Positions 21,734 through 24,528 of a stretch of DNA of 24,528 nt are shown here, one piece after another. Location of the stretch: the IMG/VR virus record IMGVR_UViG_3300000117_000237, positions 1 through 24,528 of that record; one strand, 5' to 3'. The translations under genes and the position numbers were made by a program. How positions within the stretch are numbered: position 1 is the stretch's first letter; every line of letters starts with the position of its first letter. The notes beneath the pieces were generated by a model. That model searched no databases. It saw only the letters and a list, made by a program, of their open reading frames with translations, and had not been told where the DNA came from. Origin of the DNA: a virus.

Positions 21734-22570
21734 TTATTCTACTCCTTCATTTTTAGGTTGTAAAACCCAGTATGATTTGTTATAGCCAATTTGTATTAGT
21801 TCTAACACTGCCGTTTCAATGGCTCGCATTAGTGCTATAGTTCCTGACTCGTTTCTAGCATTACCCATTTCTATTTCTACTAGCTCGGTATTCGCCTCTA
21901 TAAATCTAAAAATATCGTCTGATTTGCCGTATGAAAATATGGTTTTTTCTGTTAAAACTTCTATTAATATTTCTCCAGTTGCTACTGATACCATTCTCAA
22001 AGACAGGGTAACACTGTCTTCTCTATACATAACAGAGGAACTGAGGCCTAACCAACGTGCGCCTGCACCTCCGCTAGTTAGATTGGTTTCATAAGAAATG
22101 ACAGCACCTTCTATAAGCACGCCTGCAAATAACAATGGTCGCAATGCTTTCTTTTTATCTTCCTCTGATGCAGATTGTTCTCTTGCAGAACGAATGAGCT
22201 GTCTTTCTTTGGTTAAATTGTCTAAACCAACTCTTTCTACTACTACAAAAAAATCACCGTCTGCTGCATGTTTTAATGCTCTAATTAATAAAGAACTTGG
22301 CTGTTGTGTTATAGCCGTACTAAATAAAGCAAACTCGCTGTTGCTTTTTCTTTGTCCTGTTTGGTCTGTAAAAGATGATGGATAAACAGCAACTACTGGT
22401 TTTACTTGTGGCTTTTGTACATTAAGTAGCTCTAAGGATTGCAGTTCTGATATTTTAACGACATCTTTTGCTTTGAATCTTTGCTCATAAGTATCGTCAA
22501 ATTGGTCAAAGATTGAACAACTAGAAAGTAAAAGTACCGATAGGAATTGTAATTTCTGTAATTGTGCCAT
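21734..22570 (-). CDS. csgG: CsgG, outer-membrane curli export pore
   Basis: A 278-residue lipoprotein with signal peptide and lipobox (LLSSC, Cys 18). It aligns by eye with E. coli CsgG throughout: 'VAVYPSSFTDQTGQ' (60-73), 'FSTAITQQPSSLLIRALK' (83-100), 'VERVGLDNLTKERQLIRSAR' (111-130), 'GVLIEGAVISYETNLTSGG' (150-168), 'GARWLGLSSSVMYREDSVTL' (170-189), 'VSVATGEILIEVLTEKTIFS' and 'RAIETAVLELIQ'. The family assembles a nonameric barrel that lets curlin subunits cross the outer membrane. In the constriction loop the conserved Phe is kept (F83) but the E. coli Tyr51 and Asn55 positions appear changed. The gene overlaps csgF by 50 bases and lies 4 bases from its presumed substrate gene. Overall length matches the family. 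CsgE is not found here. Confidence 0.92.
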   Translation of the reverse strand: MAQLQKLQFLSVLLLSSCSIFDQFDDTYEQRFKAKDVVKISELQSLELLNVQKPQVKPVVAVYPSSFTDQTGQRKSNSEFALFSTAITQQPSSLLIRALKHAADGDFFVVVERVGLDNLTKERQLIRSAREQSASEEDKKKALRPLLFAGVLIEGAVISYETNLTSGGAGARWLGLSSSVMYREDSVTLSLRMVSVATGEILIEVLTEKTIFSYGKSDDIFRFIEANTELVEIEMGNARNESGTIALMRAIETAVLELIQIGYNKSYWVLQPKNEGVE

Positions 22571-23063
22571 CTGCTTCTGTTATTTTAAGTGTTAATGTAA
22601 CGCCATCACTTGTGTATTCAATGGTATTTCCTTCTAAGGTTATTGTACCTGAGCTTGATGGTGTTTCGCCAAATAGGTTGTTTACAAGCTGTCTTGATAG
22701 TTCTGCATAAACTCTTGATTCAAGATTACGCATAAATCTTGCTAGGGTAGAGTTTTCTTTTTCTCTTTCTATTTCATCCTGTAAGGCCTTAATCTCCTCT
22801 TTGATGGTTAACTTTCTTGAGAACTCTTGGTTTTCTATAGTAAGCCAATGGGAACTTGTGCCTATACCGCTAAAACTTGGTGATTTGAACTTATGAACTA
22901 TTTGGTCTGCTCGTAAGTTTTGTGTAAATATACCTACAAATAAAGCAAATCCTATGGCGATTACAAACCATAAAACTTTATTTTTTTCAGCTTCTTCCTT
23001 TCTGCGTTTTAGTTCTGCTTTACTTGGTCTGCCTACTTTTCTTTTAATCTTTCCTTTGGTCAT
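22521..23063 (-). CDS. csgF: CsgF-like curli assembly factor with long N-terminal extension
   Basis: A 180-residue exported protein. The mature part (from about D53) reads 'QIVHKFKSPSFSGIGTSSHW', matching the CsgF N-terminus that inserts into the CsgG barrel (E. coli F-R-N-P-N-F-G-G). A helical middle, 'LARFMRNLESRVYAELSRQL', and a beta-rich C-terminus, 'LTLKITEADGTITEITIP', also follow CsgF. It is longer than E. coli CsgF, and a charged helical insert (about 85-108) accounts for part of this. The signal sequence (30-47) is preceded by a 29-residue Lys/Arg-rich cytoplasmic stretch with an AT-hook-like 'KRKVGRPSKAELKRR'. No in-frame alternative start lies between it and the hydrophobic core. 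The gene overlaps the upstream membrane protein by 20 bases and csgG by 50. Its role would be to couple the pore to fibre growth. Confidence 0.85.
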   Translation of the reverse strand: MTKGKIKRKVGRPSKAELKRRKEEAEKNKVLWFVIAIGFALFVGIFTQNLRADQIVHKFKSPSFSGIGTSSHWLTIENQEFSRKLTIKEEIKALQDEIEREKENSTLARFMRNLESRVYAELSRQLVNNLFGETPSSSGTITLEGNTIEYTSDGVTLTLKITEADGTITEITIPIGTFTF

Positions 23064-23394
23064 CTCTATCCGCCTTTGCTAACCTATCGGTGTGCATCAA
23101 TTGTGGTACACCAAGTATAGTCTTCAAAAGCGTGTCTTGTCTAATAATCTCATTGTCAACAGAACGCACTCTGTCTATAAGAGCTACCAAAATACCGTGT
23201 TGTGAGTCTAGTTTTGCTCCTAGTCTTGCTTCTATTTCAGATATTTGCGCAGATACTTTTTCATCAAGTACATCTACTTTTGTTTCCATGCCGTCAATGA
23301 TTTTGTTAATAAGTTTCCAAATAAAAAGACCTAATCCTATAGCTGCTGCTATTGGAAAACCAACTTCATTAATTAATTGAACTACACCGTCCAT
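23044..23394 (-). CDS. Membrane-anchored coiled-coil phage protein, holin-like
   Basis: A 116-residue protein with one N-terminal membrane segment ('VGFPIAAAIGLGLFIWKLI', about 11-29) and a long coiled coil ('DVLDEKVSAQISEIEARLG', then 'LVALIDRVRSVDNEIIRQD'), ending in a charged D-R-L-A-K-A-D-R-D-D-Q-R-K-D tail. I recall the V-G-F-P-I-A-A-A start and the acidic/basic tail from small membrane proteins of marine phages that are often annotated as holin-like. It is joined by TAATG to the nuclease gene before it and overlaps the csgF start by 20 bases. It might be a holin, an antiholin-like regulator or an anchor for the neighbouring export genes; nothing in the sequence decides this. Confidence 0.6.
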   Translation of the reverse strand: MDGVVQLINEVGFPIAAAIGLGLFIWKLINKIIDGMETKVDVLDEKVSAQISEIEARLGAKLDSQHGILVALIDRVRSVDNEIIRQDTLLKTILGVPQLMHTDRLAKADRDDQRKD

Positions 23395-23813
23395 TATTCT
23401 ACTGGTTCAAATTCACCTAGCTCTATCAGCTTATCTCTATTGACTAGATGTTCTGCTTCTATATCGTCCTTGCTTTGACCAAAGTAGGCTACAGCTAAAT
23501 ATTTTTGTATCATTGATTCGTTTAGGTCCACATCATCAGCTATGATGCTACCTAAGACTCTGCCAAACTTACCTTTTTTATCAAGCTTGGTTTTAACTTT
23601 TACAAGGTCTGCTTTTTTTATATGGTCTTTTAAAAACTTAGCAGCCATTTTTCCTCGTGCTTTTTCGTCTAAGTCCCGGGTCCGGCTCTCCGGGGTGTCA
23701 ATGCCGTACAAGCGTATACGAGACTTGAAAACAATGTCGAAGCCGCAGTCAATTTCTGCATCTACCGTATCACCATCTACAACTCTCGTAATATTACACT
23801 TGTATTCGTACAT
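23394..23813 (-). CDS. Staphylococcal-nuclease-like endonuclease
   Basis: A 139-residue SNase-fold nuclease without signal peptide, hence probably cytoplasmic. Key positions are in place by comparison with S. aureus nuclease: metal-binding Asp 15 in 'VVDGDTVDAEID', Arg 34, Asp 39 and Glu 42 in 'RIRLYGIDTPES', and Arg 85 in 'GKFGRVLG'. The length equals the SNase domain alone. It should cleave DNA or RNA with a Ca-type metal ion, producing 3'-phosphates. In a lytic phage it may degrade host nucleic acid to recycle nucleotides, which is common in low-nutrient marine phages. It is coupled by TAATG at both ends to small membrane-protein genes. Confidence 0.88.
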   Translation of the reverse strand: MYEYKCNITRVVDGDTVDAEIDCGFDIVFKSRIRLYGIDTPESRTRDLDEKARGKMAAKFLKDHIKKADLVKVKTKLDKKGKFGRVLGSIIADDVDLNESMIQKYLAVAYFGQSKDDIEAEHLVNRDKLIELGEFEPVE

Positions 23814-23971
23814 TACTTATCTTTGGCTTTCATAACATTTAAAGCAAGCATATCTATAACTTTATAGAGTTTACCAATCCAAACATCATCTTTTGGCGTT
23901 GGTGTGCTTGCTGCTATTAAACTAGAAATAGTTACTATAGCTGTTACCCACATTATTATATCTGCAATCAT
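23813..23971 (-). CDS. Small membrane protein (52 residues), holin-like
   Basis: ATG at 23971-23969 overlaps the preceding stop (ATGA), and TAA at 23815-23813 overlaps the nuclease start (TAATG). The peptide begins 'MIADIIMWVTAIVTISSLIA', a single membrane segment, followed by 'ASTPTPKDDVWIGKLYKVID' and a short C-terminal helix. I recall this sequence type, in particular the T-P-T-P-K-D-D segment and K-L-Y-K-x-I-D, as a very frequent small protein in phages, often called putative holin. It is a solid gene despite its size, given the overlaps on both sides. Confidence 0.75.
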   Translation of the reverse strand: MIADIIMWVTAIVTISSLIAASTPTPKDDVWIGKLYKVIDMLALNVMKAKDK

Positions 23972-24216
23972 TTTTTACCCCCTTTGGTATTATTTGATTT
24001 ATCATCCATAACTTCTTCTGCTTTTTCTTTGGTAGATTCCACAAAAGAGTTTTCATAAAAACGCAAACTAGGTAAAAGTTCATTAAGCTCAAATTCTAAA
24101 TTTGCGATTTTGTTTCTTAAACTTTTTATATGTCTTATCGCGACCAATTGTTCTTGTGTCATTTCTGACTCAGGTAGTTCTGTGCCGTCAGGCAGTGTTG
24201 CTGTATTTTCTTTCAT
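23968..24216 (-). CDS. Small coiled-coil phage protein, unknown
   Basis: An 82-residue protein with a helical middle: 'ESEMTQEQLVAIRHIKSLRN', then 'KIANLEFELNELLPSLRFYE', forming a likely coiled coil (about 25-60), with a charged, disordered C-terminus ending G-G-K-K. There is no membrane segment. The ribosome binding site GGAGATATTAA precedes the ATG at 24216. The stop overlaps the small membrane protein start (ATGA). Relatives are, as I recall, found in marine phage tail/late regions, but no role is known to me. Confidence 0.6.
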   Translation of the reverse strand: MKENTATLPDGTELPESEMTQEQLVAIRHIKSLRNKIANLEFELNELLPSLRFYENSFVESTKEKAEEVMDDKSNNTKGGKK

Positions 24217-24246
24217 TTAATATCTCCTCAAATATTATTATTAAAA

Positions 24247-24525
24247 TTAACTGTTGTCAGTTATGTATTTCTTACCAGTTGCAACTGCTGCAACGTGAGT
24301 AGTCTTTTTACTATCTGCTGCTCCTTTTACATCAGGCGTATCGTCATCACTATCAACAGGTGCATACGCTAAAATAACTTCTAAATGGTCTACATTCCTT
24401 TGTACCATTTCATTTATTTCAGCTTGTGTCATTCCTTCCACGTTCCAACTTCCAGCTTTTACACCGTCAATTAAGTTTACGCTATCAGTTCCTGCTGCTA
24501 GACATTCTGTTACTGTTTGTGCCAT
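24247..24525 (-). CDS. Small phage protein with 'VQRNVDHLEVIL' helix, unknown
   Basis: A 92-residue protein, ATG at 24525-24523, only three bases from the window edge, so its ribosome binding site is outside view. It has a short N-terminal part ('TVTECLAAGTDSVNLIDG'), a helix 'MTQAEINEMVQRNVDHLEVI', an acidic Asp-rich loop (D-S-D-D-D-T-P-D) and an Ala/Thr-rich end ('HVAAVATGKKYITDN'). I remember the motif N-V-x-H-L and the terminal A-I/V-A-x-G-x-x-Y-I from short marine phage proteins of unknown function. No catalytic motif is evident. Because the upstream sequence is cut, a longer start cannot be excluded. Confidence 0.55.
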   Translation of the reverse strand: MAQTVTECLAAGTDSVNLIDGVKAGSWNVEGMTQAEINEMVQRNVDHLEVILAYAPVDSDDDTPDVKGAADSKKTTHVAAVATGKKYITDNS

Positions 24526-24528
24526 ATT

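Noticed and set aside
1-24528. CRISPR array, transposase or attachment site
   Set aside because: No regularly spaced repeats, no transposase or integrase frames and no tRNA fragment were seen.

Overview
The window looks like the late half of a tailed double-stranded DNA phage (Caudoviricetes) genome with low GC content, probably a marine phage of a Gram-negative host. Every supported gene is on the minus strand, so transcription runs from position 24528 towards 1. The evidence is a large terminase, portal, HK97-type capsid, a spanin pair, a GH24 lysozyme, and many tightly packed genes with TAATG or ATGA stop/start overlaps. The outer-membrane components (CsgG lipoprotein, spanins) require a Gram-negative envelope. 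Host assignment is inference only. No integrase, repressor, polymerase or tRNA is visible, and both ends cut through the genome.

Layout in transcription order. 24525-23044: small accessory genes (two unknown proteins, a small membrane protein, a staphylococcal-type nuclease, a membrane/coiled-coil protein). 23063-19977: a curli-type export cassette with a CsgF-like protein, a CsgG pore lipoprotein, a secreted repeat protein that may be an amyloid/curlin-like fibre subunit, and a secreted FecR-domain protein. 19913-16654: a C5 DNA methyltransferase with an unusual inserted region, then a CHASE2-class III adenylate cyclase with all catalytic residues. 16645-15301: lysis genes (holin-like, overlapping Rz/Rz1-type spanins, lysozyme). 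15295-6799: head module (small ORF, TerL, portal, small basic proteins, GroES-like co-chaperonin, candidate scaffold, virion protein, major capsid), closed by a strong intrinsic terminator at 6757-6780. 6647-1: virion and connector/tail genes with a run of very small, very basic proteins, ending in a truncated tail gene.

The most unusual part is 16654-23063. A phage late operon carries a curli (type VIII) secretion pore, its CsgF partner, a secreted repeat-rich candidate substrate, a FecR-domain envelope protein and a membrane-bound cAMP-making receptor. I infer that the infected cell could be made to build an outer-membrane pore or surface fibre and to produce cAMP in response to a periplasmic signal before lysis. 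CsgE, CsgB and CsgC are not visible. As far as I recall, csgG/csgF have been reported in uncultured marine phages. I do not recall the combination with FecR and a CHASE2 cyclase being described, and I could not check.

Three gene pairs (CsgF/CsgG, fibre protein/FecR protein, i-spanin/o-spanin) share one design: the signal peptide of the downstream exported protein is encoded out of frame inside the end of the upstream gene. There is no gene-free stretch above 300 bases.
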